A stretch of 28,323 nt of DNA from JAUHWL01 sp964416385 (GCA_964416385.1 CAYQDW010000029.1:1-28323); one strand, 5' to 3'. Shown: positions 6,437-16,087, numbered from the stretch's first letter. Notes: a model not told the origin generated them from the sequence alone. A program made the numbers and translations.

Positions 6437-8443
6437 ATGAGAAAAATTACAATTGCAGCCTTAGCGCTCACTTTTTCTAGCAGCCTTGCCTTTGCGCAGT
6501 CTTCAAAATATGAAGTTCAAGCACAGCGCACAGTTGCAGGACCAGAAGAGGTTAGAGTTTCACACTCTACCACGCGCACAAACCAAGCTGAGAATACAGT
6601 TTGGTCTGAAGATTTCTCCAATGGAATCCCTAGCTCTTGGGTAAACATTGGTTATGATGGATTTGGAAACGTATTAGACAGTGCCCTTTGGGAATATCGT
6701 GGCCCTAATACAAACCCCAACAACACCGTAGGTTCTAGAGGTGCCTACATGACTGCTCAAACACCTATTGCTTCGCCTACAGCTAGCAATGGCTTTGTGC
6801 TATTCGACTCAGATTACCTAGACAATGCAGGTACTGCTGGTAACTTTGGTAACGGTAAAGCTCCAGCACCACACATTGGTACACTGACAACTCCATTAAT
6901 TGATTTGTCTACAGTTTCTTATGCAGAGTTGAAATTCAACAGCTACCACCGTTATTTTGAAGGTCGTGCAATCATTGCCTTCTCTACAGATGGCGGTACA
7001 ACTTGGCCAGATACATTAGCTGCACACCCAGGTATTGCAGTAAACTCATCCACTGCAACTAACGCAATTGTAGGCTTAAACGTTACTAGCATTGTAGCTG
7101 GTGAAGACAGCGTGCGTTTGCGTTTCATATTTGATGGTACTTATGATGACCCAGGTGCATCTGGAGCTGGTGCTGGATATTACTTCTGGATTATTGATGA
7201 TATCGAGATCAATGAATTGCCTAAAAATGAAATCCGTTTTACAGAGTGGCAAGGTGCTCCTGCACAAGATGTCATTTTTGGCCCAGCAGCAGGTTCTAGC
7301 AAAATGGGTATCATGACTTTGAACAACAATACAGACCAAACTCGTGATATTGAATTTGATGCCAACGTATATAACTATGGTTGGGCACCACAATCTAATG
7401 TTGGTCTTACTGTTGAAGTGATTGATGGTAATACAAACAACGTAATTACTTCTTTCTCTTCTACTGGCGCGGTAAGCAGCCTTGGTTCTAATGATACTGC
7501 CGATTATAACACTTTAAATACCTACGGCAACCCTTGGACACCTACATCAACTGGTTGGTACCGCTTGGTTTACAAGGCTGTGGCTGATTCTGCAAGTGCT
7601 GTTAGTGATACATTTAACGTGTTTGTAACAGATTCATTAATGTCTAACGACTTTAACACTTTTAACAACCGTATAGGTACAGCAAACATTGGTAATGATG
7701 GTTCTGCACTTGCAACACGAATTGACTTGGTGCAAGGTGCTACCATGACTGGTGTTTGGATTGGTTTATCTAATACATCTGTTGCTGGTGGTGTAATTGA
7801 AGTCGAAGTATTTGACTCTACTGGTTTCGATTACATTGCAGGTTATCCAACAAATGCCTTAAAAGCTACATCGCCATCGGCATACACCCTAACGGCTACA
7901 GACATATCTAATGGTTTTGTTCAATTACCATTAACTGATGGTCAGTTCCCTTACGTAACATTACCTTCTGGTGCTTACTTTGTTGCCGTTAAAATGTACT
8001 CAAACTCAGGTGCAAGCCCTGTTTACTTACGCAACGATCAGAGCGTAAGTCAGCCTGCTTTCTCTAAATTGATGTACTATACATTAGATCCTAACAACCC
8101 AGCACGTTGGTATACAGGCTTCACAAGCGATGTAGTAAACGGCTTGTGGATTCGTGCCAAATTGAGCATGGGCGTAGGTCTTGAAGAAGATGTACTTCTC
8201 AATAGCGTAAAAGTTGGACCAAACCCAGCTACATCATTTGTAAATGTTGCTTTCGAGAATATTGAAGGTGAATTTACACTTACACTTACTGATATCAGCG
8301 GTCGTACAATCAGCGTAGAAAACGTTAACGTTTTTGGTGCTGCTAACCACACGCTATCTGTAGAAGGTTTAGCTGCTGGTGTTTACATGTTAAACATCAA
8401 CAACGGCAAAGCTTCAATTACACAGAAGATTAGCGTACAATAA
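6437..8443 (+). CDS. Secreted T9SS type A cargo protein with adhesin-like domain
   Basis: A 668-residue exported protein. Residues 1-20 are a clear Sec signal peptide ending AFA. The segment VWSEDFSNGIPSSWVNIG (55-72) and the beta-rich region to about 260, including FSTDGGTTW and YFWIIDDIEI, match the cleaved-adhesin/MAM-like jelly-roll type common in Bacteroidota surface proteins. Residues about 265-400 look like an Ig-like or CARDB-like domain. Residues 593-668 are a type A T9SS C-terminal sorting domain: GPNPATSF, then TLTDISGRTI, then LAAGVYMLNI and a final KISVQ. Type A tails are cleaved during export and the protein is attached to the surface or released. Frequent GGT, GCT and AAC codons suggest high expression. 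It appears monocistronic, with a strong terminator after it. The binding partner is unknown. Confidence 0.9.
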   Translation: MRKITIAALALTFSSSLAFAQSSKYEVQAQRTVAGPEEVRVSHSTTRTNQAENTVWSEDFSNGIPSSWVNIGYDGFGNVLDSALWEYRGPNTNPNNTVGSRGAYMTAQTPIASPTASNGFVLFDSDYLDNAGTAGNFGNGKAPAPHIGTLTTPLIDLSTVSYAELKFNSYHRYFEGRAIIAFSTDGGTTWPDTLAAHPGIAVNSSTATNAIVGLNVTSIVAGEDSVRLRFIFDGTYDDPGASGAGAGYYFWIIDDIEINELPKNEIRFTEWQGAPAQDVIFGPAAGSSKMGIMTLNNNTDQTRDIEFDANVYNYGWAPQSNVGLTVEVIDGNTNNVITSFSSTGAVSSLGSNDTADYNTLNTYGNPWTPTSTGWYRLVYKAVADSASAVSDTFNVFVTDSLMSNDFNTFNNRIGTANIGNDGSALATRIDLVQGATMTGVWIGLSNTSVAGGVIEVEVFDSTGFDYIAGYPTNALKATSPSAYTLTATDISNGFVQLPLTDGQFPYVTLPSGAYFVAVKMYSNSGASPVYLRNDQSVSQPAFSKLMYYTLDPNNPARWYTGFTSDVVNGLWIRAKLSMGVGLEEDVLLNSVKVGPNPATSFVNVAFENIEGEFTLTLTDISGRTISVENVNVFGAANHTLSVEGLAAGVYMLNINNGKASITQKISVQ

Positions 8444-8462
8444 ACAGTATTAACTGCTATAA

Positions 8463-8494
8463 GGAGCCTCCAATTTTGGGGGCTCTTTTTTTTT
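8463..8494 (+). terminator. Strong intrinsic terminator after T9SS cargo gene
   Basis: GAGCCTCC (8464-8471) pairs with GGGGGCTC (8478-8485) across a 6-nt AATTTT loop, giving an 8-bp GC-rich stem with one G-U pair, followed directly by nine Ts (8486-8494). It lies 20 bp after the stop codon. Confidence 0.92.
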
Positions 8495-8511
8495 GGCTGA
8501 TACACAACCAT

Positions 8512-8519
8512 TACTTTCG
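8512..8519 (+). promoter_or_regulatory. -7-like promoter element TACTTTCG for lipoprotein gene
   Basis: TACTTTCG differs from the TAnnTTTG consensus at one position and lies 14 nt before the ATG at 8534, just after the upstream terminator. Confidence 0.45.
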
Positions 8520-8533
8520 CAAAAAATAGTTCT

Positions 8534-9703
8534 ATGCGCCTGTATTCCCTCTTTCTCTGTATAGCTTTTACCGTACTAAGCTGTACGGAAAACAAAGAAC
8601 CAAACGTGCAATTGCATTCTAAAGAGACTACTCAAAAAGTAGAAAACAAAACACCGATAGAGCTAGACCCAACACCTTTAAGCATAGAAATGGTAACTGG
8701 CAAATATGTGGGCAACCTACCTTGTGTAGATTGTGAAGCCATTAAATACACTTTGTATCTAAATGCAGATGGCACATATACTGAGCAGGCTCTTTACGTT
8801 GGCAAAAGCACAGAAACCTTTGAAACCGTAGGCCATTTTGAAATTAACCCTGACAATAACATTAAGCTTACCAAGTTAAAACCAGGTATGGAATATCTGC
8901 GCAAAACAAAAGCAGGGTTACTTATGCTTGACATAGGCGGTAATGTTTACAGCGGCACCCAAGCCAATGCCTATCAGCTACTGCCTTATAGCGAAGAAAC
9001 AAGTGGCATACAAGATAAAAACTCCCGTTACTGGACAGAAGGAATTGAGTTTTATGCCACGGGATCAGCACCAGAATGGCATCTTACGCTTGATTACAAC
9101 AGTGCCATAGTTTTTGGCCTTGAAGGCGCACCAAACATTACATTTCCAATTGTAGAGCCAGAATATGATGAAACCGATAAAACGCTAACCTATACCCTTT
9201 TATCAGAAGCGAAGGGCCTAACATTTAAAATAGACCTACGTGGCCAATGTACGGATGAAGGTACTGGCCAAATATATGATGCAGCCGTAAGCATTAAATA
9301 CCGGGGTAGTAGCCAAGCAGATTACTTAGAGCTAAATGGCTGCGGCAACTTTACCGTGAACCCAGAGCTATTGGCACAGGCTTGGCAATTGGTAAGCATG
9401 GATGATATTCCGGCAGACCCGTCTAAATTTAGCAATGGTATACCCGAGGTTACTTTCCGCATGTTTGACCGTGGTTTTAGCGGGATGGATGGATGCAACA
9501 AAATTGGTGGTGGATATACCGTACAAGCCGACAAAATTCAGTTCAGTGCCTTTGCCAGCACAGCTATGAGCTGCCCACAAATGGATGCTAGCCGCGACTT
9601 TAACTTCGCGTTACAGCAAACGATGTACAGTTATGTGATCTATGATGAGTTGCTTACGCTCACCAACTTGAGGCACACCTTGGTCTTTTCAAAGAAGCCG
9701 TAG
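8534..9703 (+). CDS. Outer-membrane-type lipoprotein with NlpE-like and META domains
   Basis: A 389-residue lipoprotein. The N-terminus carries a hydrophobic signal and the lipobox VLSC, with lipidated Cys17, followed by a polar Glu/Lys-rich linker to about residue 50. Residues about 56-140 match the NlpE N-terminal domain: GKYVGNLPCVDCEAI with its CxxC pair (65 and 68), then LYLNADGTYTEQALY. Residues about 155-270 form a beta-rich middle domain with two Cys (near 237 and 268). Residues about 277-389 are a META/HslJ-like domain with AWQLVSM, MDGCNKIGGGY and a conserved MSCPQM. NlpE and HslJ relate to envelope stress and surface sensing in other bacteria; that role is inferred. The TAG stop touches the mfd stop with no space. 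Confidence 0.85.
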   Translation: MRLYSLFLCIAFTVLSCTENKEPNVQLHSKETTQKVENKTPIELDPTPLSIEMVTGKYVGNLPCVDCEAIKYTLYLNADGTYTEQALYVGKSTETFETVGHFEINPDNNIKLTKLKPGMEYLRKTKAGLLMLDIGGNVYSGTQANAYQLLPYSEETSGIQDKNSRYWTEGIEFYATGSAPEWHLTLDYNSAIVFGLEGAPNITFPIVEPEYDETDKTLTYTLLSEAKGLTFKIDLRGQCTDEGTGQIYDAAVSIKYRGSSQADYLELNGCGNFTVNPELLAQAWQLVSMDDIPADPSKFSNGIPEVTFRMFDRGFSGMDGCNKIGGGYTVQADKIQFSAFASTAMSCPQMDASRDFNFALQQTMYSYVIYDELLTLTNLRHTLVFSKKP

Positions 9704-12700
9704 TTACCGCTCTTCAAGAATAGGTTGAGCAACTAATACGGGTCTTAAAACACGTAAGGCTTGTTGTATGCTTTTAATATTTTCTATGGTCATGCTAAGG
9801 CGATCATTGCGTTGCTTCATTTGCGCATCACGGCCATAATCCTTCAAGAATTGCAAAATTCTATTAAACTGCTCGCTTTGATAATAGGCACTTTCTTGAT
9901 TGGTGAGAAAATAGCCAATAAACTTGCCCTGCTTAAGCACGATTTTCTCAAACCCAAGACGCTTGGCCAACCAGCGCAAATGCATGCTCTTTAGCAATTC
10001 TTGCACAGGTACCGGCAACTCACCAAATCGGTCTGCAAGTGCTTCGCCAAAGGCATCTAGGGCAGCTTCATCCTCAATGGCATCTAGCTCTTGGTAGAGG
10101 CGCAAGCGTTCTTCAATATTATTTACATAATCATCGGGGATGAGCAATTCCATGTCTGTGTCTAGCTGACATTCACGCACATAAGAACCATCCTCAAATT
10201 GTTGCCGTTCTTGTTCGTAAAGGCCTTTAAACTCCGTTTCTTTGAGTTCAAACACGGCTTCAGCCAATATTTTTTGGTAGGTCTCAAATCCAAGATCATT
10301 GATGAAGCCGCTTTGCTCAGCACCAAGCAAATCACCGGCACCGCGTATTTCAAGATCGCGTAAGGAGATTTTAAAGCCGCTGCCCAAATCGCTGAACTGC
10401 TCTAGCGTGCGCAACCTTTTTCGGGCTTCGTCAGTTAGTGTGCCCAAAGGTGGCGCCACCAACAAACAAAATGCTTTTTTATTGCTGCGGCCTACCCTGC
10501 CCCGCATTTGGTGCAGATCACTCAACCCGAAATTTTGCGCCTGATTAATGATAATTGTATTGGCATTAGGCACATCTAATCCACTTTCAATAATGGTGGT
10601 AGAAACAAGCACATCAAATTCGCCCTCCATGAATTGCAGCATAATGTCTTCAAGCTTTTTGCCATCCATCTGGCCGTGACCCACCCCTACCTTAACATCT
10701 GGGCAAAGTCTTTTGATAATGCCCGCTACTTCATGAATATTTTCTATCCGGTTATGGATGAAGAATACCTGTCCGCCACGCAAAACCTCATACATCACCG
10801 CATCGCGCAAAACCTCCTCATTAAAACCAACCACGCGTGTATCTATTGGCTGGCGGTTTGGGGGTGGTGTATTCATTACGCTTAAATCGCGTGCATTCAT
10901 TAGGCTGAATTGCAAAGTGCGTGGTATGGGTGTTGCCGTTAGCGTAAGCGTATCAATATTCACCTTTAGCGTTTTGAGCTTGTCTTTTACGGCTACGCCA
11001 AACTTCTGTTCTTCATCTATAATCAACAGCCCGAGGTCTTTGAATTCTACATCCTTACCAACCAGGCGATGGGTACCAATGATGATATCCACCTTACCTT
11101 CTTTCAGATTTTTTAAGGTTTCGCGCTGTTGACCGGCACTTTTAAAACGATTGATATAATCAACCGTTACTGGAAAATCTTTTAACCGGCGGCTAAAGGT
11201 TTTAAAATGCTGAAAGGCCAAAATAGTTGTTGGCACCAAAACGGCTACCTGTTTGCCATCTGCGGCAGCTTTAAAAGCCGCTCTTATGGCTACTTCTGTT
11301 TTACCAAAGCCAACATCCCCGCAAATAAGGCGATCCATGGGGATGACATTCTCCATATCGCGCTTTACATCTTCTGTGCTCTTAACTTGATCTGGCGTGT
11401 CTTCATAGATAAAGCTCGCCTCTAGTTCATATTGCAAGTAGCTATCGGGCGCAAAAGCATGTCCGCGGGCTTCTTTGCGCTTTGCATAAAGTTGAATAAG
11501 ATCATACGCAATCTCTTTAACCTTGCGCTTGGTTTTCTTCTTTAGATTTTCCCAAGCTTGGCTACCCAGCTTATTTAGGCTAGGCGCTGTACCCTCTTTA
11601 CTGTTGAATTTGGCAATCTTATGCAGCGCATGTATACTCACATACAACACGTCATTATCTTTATAAATGAGCTTTATCGCCTCTTGAACTTTGCCGTTAT
11701 TCTCAATTTTTTGCAGCCCACCAAACTTACCTATACCGTGATCTATATGTGTTACATAATCTCCGTATTGTAAGCTGTTGAGCTCTTTTAGGGTGATAGA
11801 TTGCTTTTTCTCATAACCTTCTTTTAATCTAAAGCGTTGATAGCGCTCAAAAATTTGATGGTCTGTATAGCAAGCCAATTTGTGCTGTTGGTCATCAAAG
11901 CCCTCATGCAAAGCGCCAAGAATGGGCTGAAATTGAACTTCGTGACCGGCATCTTCAAAGATGTTATAAAAGCGTTCAATCTGTTGTTGGCTACTACATA
12001 ATAGCACATTTGTTATGCCGTTTGCGGTATTTTCTTGGAGGGTTTGCGCTAATAATTCAAAGTTTTTGTTGAAACTACGCTGAGGCACACCGCCAAAATC
12101 ATATTCTTTTTGAGCGCGCAATCCGCGTTCTGAGCCAAATTGTAAAAGCGAGAAATTTTGTAACTCATCAAAAAAATTATCGCCACTTAAAAACAACTCT
12201 GCAGGTTTAGCGTGCTTAATGTCTTTATGCAGCTTACCATAAGCTTCTTCCGCTTTTTCAAAAAGCCTATTAAGCTTTTCAAAAGCAGTGCTTGCACTTT
12301 TGAGCCATATCACCGTTTTACTACTGATGTAAGCAAAAAAGCTTATCCGGCTCTCTAGCATCGCCTTGTTCTCGAGATTCGGTACCAACGCCATTTTGTT
12401 TACCCGCTTTGTGGTAAGCTGGCTTTCTATGTCGAATGTACGGATGCTCTCTACCTCATCATCAAAAAACTCAATGCGATAGGGTTCATCATGCGCAAAT
12501 GAAAATACATCAATAATGCCACCGCGAACGCTGAAATGGCCGGGCTCTAGCACATAATCTACCCGGTTAAACTGAAATTCAAAAAGGGTTTCATTTAAAA
12601 AATCAATGCCTAATTTATCGCCAACCTTTATTTGGAGTGTATTTCCGGTAAGCTCTTTGCGCGTAACTACACGTTCAAAAAGCGCATCTGGGTAAGTAAT

Positions 12701-13066
12701 TATGAGCGGTGCACGCTTACGGCTGTTGATGTGGCTTAGCACCTCTGCCCGCAATAAAATATTGGCATTATCAACCTCTTCTACATCATACGGCCTGCGA
12801 TAACTACCCGGATAAAACAAAACGCCATCCTCGGGCAATACCTTCTGCAAGTCGTTATAAACATAGGCCGCTTCTTCTTTATCATTAAGAACTAACAGGT
12901 GTGGCCGGTCTTCTAACTTGTACAGCGCAGCTGCTAAAAGCGCCAACTGGCTACCAGCAATACCATTGAGGTAGCTGGAAACACGCTGGCCCTGTTGCAA
13001 CGCATTGTGCAGCAGGGCCAGGTTTTCGTCAGTTAAATAACGCTCTAAAAGCTGTTGTATTTTCAA
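9704..13066 (-). CDS. mfd: Transcription-repair coupling factor Mfd
   Basis: A 1120-residue DNA translocase that removes stalled RNA polymerase from lesions and recruits the UvrAB repair proteins. Domains in order: a UvrB-like N-terminal module (about 1-350), the RNA polymerase interaction domain with YGDYVTHIDHGIGKFGGL (434-451), a RecG-like helicase core with Walker A GDVGFGKT (583-590), DEEQ (684-687) and TATPIPRTL (710-718), motif VI HQMRGRVGRS, and the C-terminal TRCF domain (about 960-1100). The length is close to the E. coli protein (1148), with no obvious loss. The start is TTG, complement of 13064-13066, only 2 bp after the fbp stop; no better start lies nearby, so translational coupling to fbp is likely. 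It is convergent with and abuts the lipoprotein gene. Confidence 0.98.
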   Translation of the reverse strand: MKIQQLLERYLTDENLALLHNALQQGQRVSSYLNGIAGSQLALLAAALYKLEDRPHLLVLNDKEEAAYVYNDLQKVLPEDGVLFYPGSYRRPYDVEEVDNANILLRAEVLSHINSRKRAPLIITYPDALFERVVTRKELTGNTLQIKVGDKLGIDFLNETLFEFQFNRVDYVLEPGHFSVRGGIIDVFSFAHDEPYRIEFFDDEVESIRTFDIESQLTTKRVNKMALVPNLENKAMLESRISFFAYISSKTVIWLKSASTAFEKLNRLFEKAEEAYGKLHKDIKHAKPAELFLSGDNFFDELQNFSLLQFGSERGLRAQKEYDFGGVPQRSFNKNFELLAQTLQENTANGITNVLLCSSQQQIERFYNIFEDAGHEVQFQPILGALHEGFDDQQHKLACYTDHQIFERYQRFRLKEGYEKKQSITLKELNSLQYGDYVTHIDHGIGKFGGLQKIENNGKVQEAIKLIYKDNDVLYVSIHALHKIAKFNSKEGTAPSLNKLGSQAWENLKKKTKRKVKEIAYDLIQLYAKRKEARGHAFAPDSYLQYELEASFIYEDTPDQVKSTEDVKRDMENVIPMDRLICGDVGFGKTEVAIRAAFKAAADGKQVAVLVPTTILAFQHFKTFSRRLKDFPVTVDYINRFKSAGQQRETLKNLKEGKVDIIIGTHRLVGKDVEFKDLGLLIIDEEQKFGVAVKDKLKTLKVNIDTLTLTATPIPRTLQFSLMNARDLSVMNTPPPNRQPIDTRVVGFNEEVLRDAVMYEVLRGGQVFFIHNRIENIHEVAGIIKRLCPDVKVGVGHGQMDGKKLEDIMLQFMEGEFDVLVSTTIIESGLDVPNANTIIINQAQNFGLSDLHQMRGRVGRSNKKAFCLLVAPPLGTLTDEARKRLRTLEQFSDLGSGFKISLRDLEIRGAGDLLGAEQSGFINDLGFETYQKILAEAVFELKETEFKGLYEQERQQFEDGSYVRECQLDTDMELLIPDDYVNNIEERLRLYQELDAIEDEAALDAFGEALADRFGELPVPVQELLKSMHLRWLAKRLGFEKIVLKQGKFIGYFLTNQESAYYQSEQFNRILQFLKDYGRDAQMKQRNDRLSMTIENIKSIQQALRVLRPVLVAQPILEER

Positions 13067-13068
13067 TG

Positions 13069-14082
13069 CTAGTCGCCAAATTCTTTGATAAACTCCTCGG
13101 CTTTTTCAACCATTTTACGAGAGCCTACAAAGTAGGGCACGCGTTGGTGGAGTTCATGTGGTTCTATATCTAAAATCCGATTTTTGCCATCACTGGCTTT
13201 TCCACCGGCTTGCTCAACAATAAATGCCAACGGATTACACTCATAGAGTAAACGCAGCTTTCCTTTGGGGGCTTTTGTTCCGCGCGGATAAATATAAATC
13301 CCGCCTTTAAGCATGTTGCGGTGTAAATCACTCACCAAACTACCAATGTAGCGACTTGTATAAGGCCTGCGCGTTTCTGGGTCATTTTCTTGGCAATACT
13401 TTATATACTTTTTTACACCTTCAGGAAAATGCACATAATTACCCTCGTTAATAGAGTAAATAATGCCATCATCTGGCACTTGCATATTTGGGTGACTTAA
13501 GCAGAAAACACCTATTGAAGGGTCTAATGTAAAACCGTTTACACCATGACCAGTTGTGTAAACCAACATTGTACTACTACCATACACCACATAACCTGCT
13601 GCTACTTGCTTGTTACCTGGCTGTAAAAAATCTTCTATTTGGGCAGGTGTTCCGGCAGGTGTCATCCTGCGATAAATGCTAAAGATGGTACCTACGCTTA
13701 CGTTAACATCTATATTACTGCTACCATCAAGCGGGTCTATCAGCACCACGTATTTACTATCACCATGAATTTCATCATCAAAGATTACAAAATCCTCTTC
13801 CTCTTCACTGGCCACACCACAAACCTCGCCCAAGTTGCGCAGGGCGGTGATAAAAGTCTCATTGGCGAAGACATCCAGTTTCATCTGTCGCTCGCCTTGC
13901 ACATTTTCTACGCCAATGGCACCGAGAATATCGGCCAGGCCAGCTTTGTTTATTTCGCGGTTTACCACTTTAGCGGCAAGCCTAATGGATGTTAAAAGTT
14001 GTGAGAGTTCTCCTGAGGCGTATGGGAATTCACTTTGCTTTTCTACGATGAATTCTCCCAGGGTAATAGGTCTGTGACGCAT
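13069..14082 (-). CDS. fbp: Fructose-1,6-bisphosphatase class I
   Basis: A 337-residue enzyme that hydrolyses fructose 1,6-bisphosphate to fructose 6-phosphate in gluconeogenesis, in the cytoplasm. The metal-binding signature DPLDGSSNID is at residues 116-125, preceded by the acidic ASEEEED loop (91-97). Further class I motifs are SRYIGSLVSDLHRNMLKGGI, RLLYECNPLAFIVEQAGG and the final PYFVGSRKMVEKAEEF segment. The length is normal for the class. The start is ATG at 14082, with a TATATTTG element 36 nt upstream. It is divergent from pruA and is followed 2 bp later by mfd, so sugar metabolism and transcription-coupled repair probably share one transcript. Confidence 0.98.
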   Translation of the reverse strand: MRHRPITLGEFIVEKQSEFPYASGELSQLLTSIRLAAKVVNREINKAGLADILGAIGVENVQGERQMKLDVFANETFITALRNLGEVCGVASEEEEDFVIFDDEIHGDSKYVVLIDPLDGSSNIDVNVSVGTIFSIYRRMTPAGTPAQIEDFLQPGNKQVAAGYVVYGSSTMLVYTTGHGVNGFTLDPSIGVFCLSHPNMQVPDDGIIYSINEGNYVHFPEGVKKYIKYCQENDPETRRPYTSRYIGSLVSDLHRNMLKGGIYIYPRGTKAPKGKLRLLYECNPLAFIVEQAGGKASDGKNRILDIEPHELHQRVPYFVGSRKMVEKAEEFIKEFGD

Positions 14083-14118
14083 TATTTATCCTTGATTTAG
14101 CGGTTATTCTGAGCGCCG

Positions 14119-14126
14119 CAAATATA
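14119..14126 (-). promoter_or_regulatory. -7 promoter element TATATTTG for fbp-mfd
   Basis: On the minus strand TATATTTG, followed by C, matches TAnnTTTG exactly and ends 36 nt before the fbp ATG. Confidence 0.55.
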
Positions 14127-14201
14127 CGTCTTGCACTGTGGAAAATGGCGACAAATCATCAAAGGCGTGGCAAAAATCACAAATAGTTAAACCGTGCAAC
14201 G

Positions 14202-14209
14202 TACCTTTG
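14202..14209 (+). promoter_or_regulatory. -7 promoter element TACCTTTG for pruA
   Basis: TACCTTTG, followed by C, matches TAnnTTTG exactly. It lies 37 nt before the pruA ATG and about 75 bp from the divergent fbp element. The leader after it is A-rich and lacks a Shine-Dalgarno site, as is common in Bacteroidota. Confidence 0.6.
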
Positions 14210-14246
14210 CGGGCACAATTAAAAATCCTCTAAAAATCTATAAAAA

Positions 14247-15872
14247 ATGGCTAACGCATTTTTTAACGTTCCTGTAGCGGTTAATGAGCCCGTTTTAAGC
14301 TATGCCCCTGGAACACCAGAACGCGAATCGCTGCTGCAGATGTACAAGAAGTTGAACAATGAAGTTCGCGATATACCGATGTTTATTGGCGGTAAAGAAG
14401 TTTTTACTAATGATAAGCGTACTTGCAGTCCGCCGCATGATCATAAACATAAAATAGCTACATATAATTATGGCAATGCAACACATGTAAGTGACGCCAT
14501 TAACACCGCCTTAGAAGCCAGAAAAAAGTGGGCAAACATGAGCTGGGAGAGCCGCGCGGCCATTTTCTTAAAGGCAGCCGATTTACTTGCGGGCCCATAT
14601 CGCGCTTACATCAATGCGGCAACTATGCTTGCACAAAGCAAAAATGCTTTTCAAGCTGAAATTGATGCTGCTTGTGAACTTGCAGATTTCTTCCGCTTTA
14701 ATGTGCAATACATGACCGATTTGTATGCACAACAGCCAGAAAGTAACCCGGGTATGTGGAATCGTATGGATTATCGTCCGCTAGAGGGTTTTGTTTTTGC
14801 CGTTACACCATTCAACTTCACCAGTATTGCGGCAAACCTGCCTGCAGCACCCGCCATGATGGGCAATGTTGCTATTTGGAAACCAGCAGATAGCCAAATT
14901 TACTCTGCTTGGGCGCTCATGGATCTCTTCCGCGCAGCCGGACTACCTGATGGCGTAATTAATCTTATTTATGTTGATGGCCCCGTTGCTGGCGACATTG
15001 TTTTTAAACATCCAGATTTTGCTGGACTGCACTTTACGGGCAGCACGGGCGTGTTCCGCCACTTGTGGAAAGAAATTGGCGCCAACATTGAAAAGTATAA
15101 GAGCTACCCACGCATAGTGGGAGAAACAGGTGGTAAAGACTTTGTGGTGATGCACCCCAGTGCACATAGCGATGAAGTTGCCACTGCACTTTCTCGCGGT
15201 GCTTTTGAGTTTCAGGGGCAAAAATGTTCTGCAGCTAGCCGCGCTTACATACCTGCCAGCAAGTGGGAAGCCGTAAAAGGCAAACTGGTTGAGCAAGTTA
15301 ACAGCTTTAAAATGGGTAGCCCAGAAGACTTTGGCAACTTTGTAAATGCCGTGATTGACAAGCGTGCATTTGACAAAATAGCAGGTTACATAGATTATAT
15401 AAAGCAGCAACCAGATGCAGAAATTATTGCCGGTGGCAACTATGACGACAGCAAGGGTTATTTTATTGAGCCAACTGTTGTGGTTACCACCAACGCAACC
15501 TTCCGTACCATGGTAGAAGAGATTTTTGGCCCCGTGCTCACCATTTTTGTTTACGAAGACAATGATTGGGACAACCTGCTAAAACTCGTAGACAGCACCA
15601 GCGAATACGCCCTAACCGGTGCTATTTTTAGTCAGGATAGATATGCGGCTGAGCAAGCCACCAAAGTGCTAGAAAATGCGGCAGGTAACTTCTATATAAA
15701 CGATAAGCCTACGGGCGCGGTAGTTGGCCAGCAACCTTTTGGCGGTGCCCGTGGCAGCGGCACAAATGACAAAGCCGGCAGCTACATGAATCTTTTACGC
15801 TGGATTAATGCCCGCACAATTAAAGAAACCTTTGCCCCACCAACGGATTATCGCTATCCGTTTTTGGGCTAA
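14247..15872 (+). CDS. pruA: L-glutamate gamma-semialdehyde (1-pyrroline-5-carboxylate) dehydrogenase
   Basis: A 541-residue aldehyde dehydrogenase of the P5C dehydrogenase type that oxidises glutamate semialdehyde to glutamate with NAD+, the second step of proline breakdown. Visible residues are TPFNFTS (187-193) holding the oxyanion Asn190, GSTGVF in the nucleotide-binding region, GETGGKDF (292-299) with general base Glu293, and the catalytic Cys327 in FQGQKCSAASR. The C-terminal QQPFGGARGSGTNDKAG segment also fits. The length matches the stand-alone, monofunctional form; no proline dehydrogenase domain is fused and none is next door. The gene appears monocistronic, with its own promoter and a strong terminator, and is divergent from fbp. 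Confidence 0.96.
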   Translation: MANAFFNVPVAVNEPVLSYAPGTPERESLLQMYKKLNNEVRDIPMFIGGKEVFTNDKRTCSPPHDHKHKIATYNYGNATHVSDAINTALEARKKWANMSWESRAAIFLKAADLLAGPYRAYINAATMLAQSKNAFQAEIDAACELADFFRFNVQYMTDLYAQQPESNPGMWNRMDYRPLEGFVFAVTPFNFTSIAANLPAAPAMMGNVAIWKPADSQIYSAWALMDLFRAAGLPDGVINLIYVDGPVAGDIVFKHPDFAGLHFTGSTGVFRHLWKEIGANIEKYKSYPRIVGETGGKDFVVMHPSAHSDEVATALSRGAFEFQGQKCSAASRAYIPASKWEAVKGKLVEQVNSFKMGSPEDFGNFVNAVIDKRAFDKIAGYIDYIKQQPDAEIIAGGNYDDSKGYFIEPTVVVTTNATFRTMVEEIFGPVLTIFVYEDNDWDNLLKLVDSTSEYALTGAIFSQDRYAAEQATKVLENAAGNFYINDKPTGAVVGQQPFGGARGSGTNDKAGSYMNLLRWINARTIKETFAPPTDYRYPFLG

Positions 15873-15903
15873 TTAAATGCCGATTTTGATAACTGTTATT
15901 TTG

Positions 15904-15933
15904 AGCCACTCCTCTTGGGGTGGCTTTTTATTT
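15904..15933 (+). terminator. Intrinsic terminator after pruA
   Basis: AGCCACTCC (15904-15912) pairs with GGGGTGGCT (15917-15925) across a TCTT loop, with one G-U pair, followed by a T-rich tract (TTTTTATTT) to 15933. It lies 31 bp after the stop. Confidence 0.9.
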
Positions 15934-16087
15934 GCACGTTACTAGGCCATCGTAATTTACTTTGAGTTGATTGATTTGGTGGACATCATAACCCGAAATG
16001 GTAATTGTGTTTTTTTATGATTGATTAAAGTTATTATCGGTTTCAATCAAAAAAGGTTTGCGACCTTAGGCGCCAAAATAAATTCGC

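Noticed and set aside
14943..15410. Minus-strand open frame of 155 codons opposite pruA
   Set aside because: It lies wholly inside a clear dehydrogenase gene, with no start context or motif of its own.
16021..16087. Promoter for the LpxL-like gene around TTTGCGACCTTAGG
   Set aside because: It does not match TAnnTTTG at acceptable positions.
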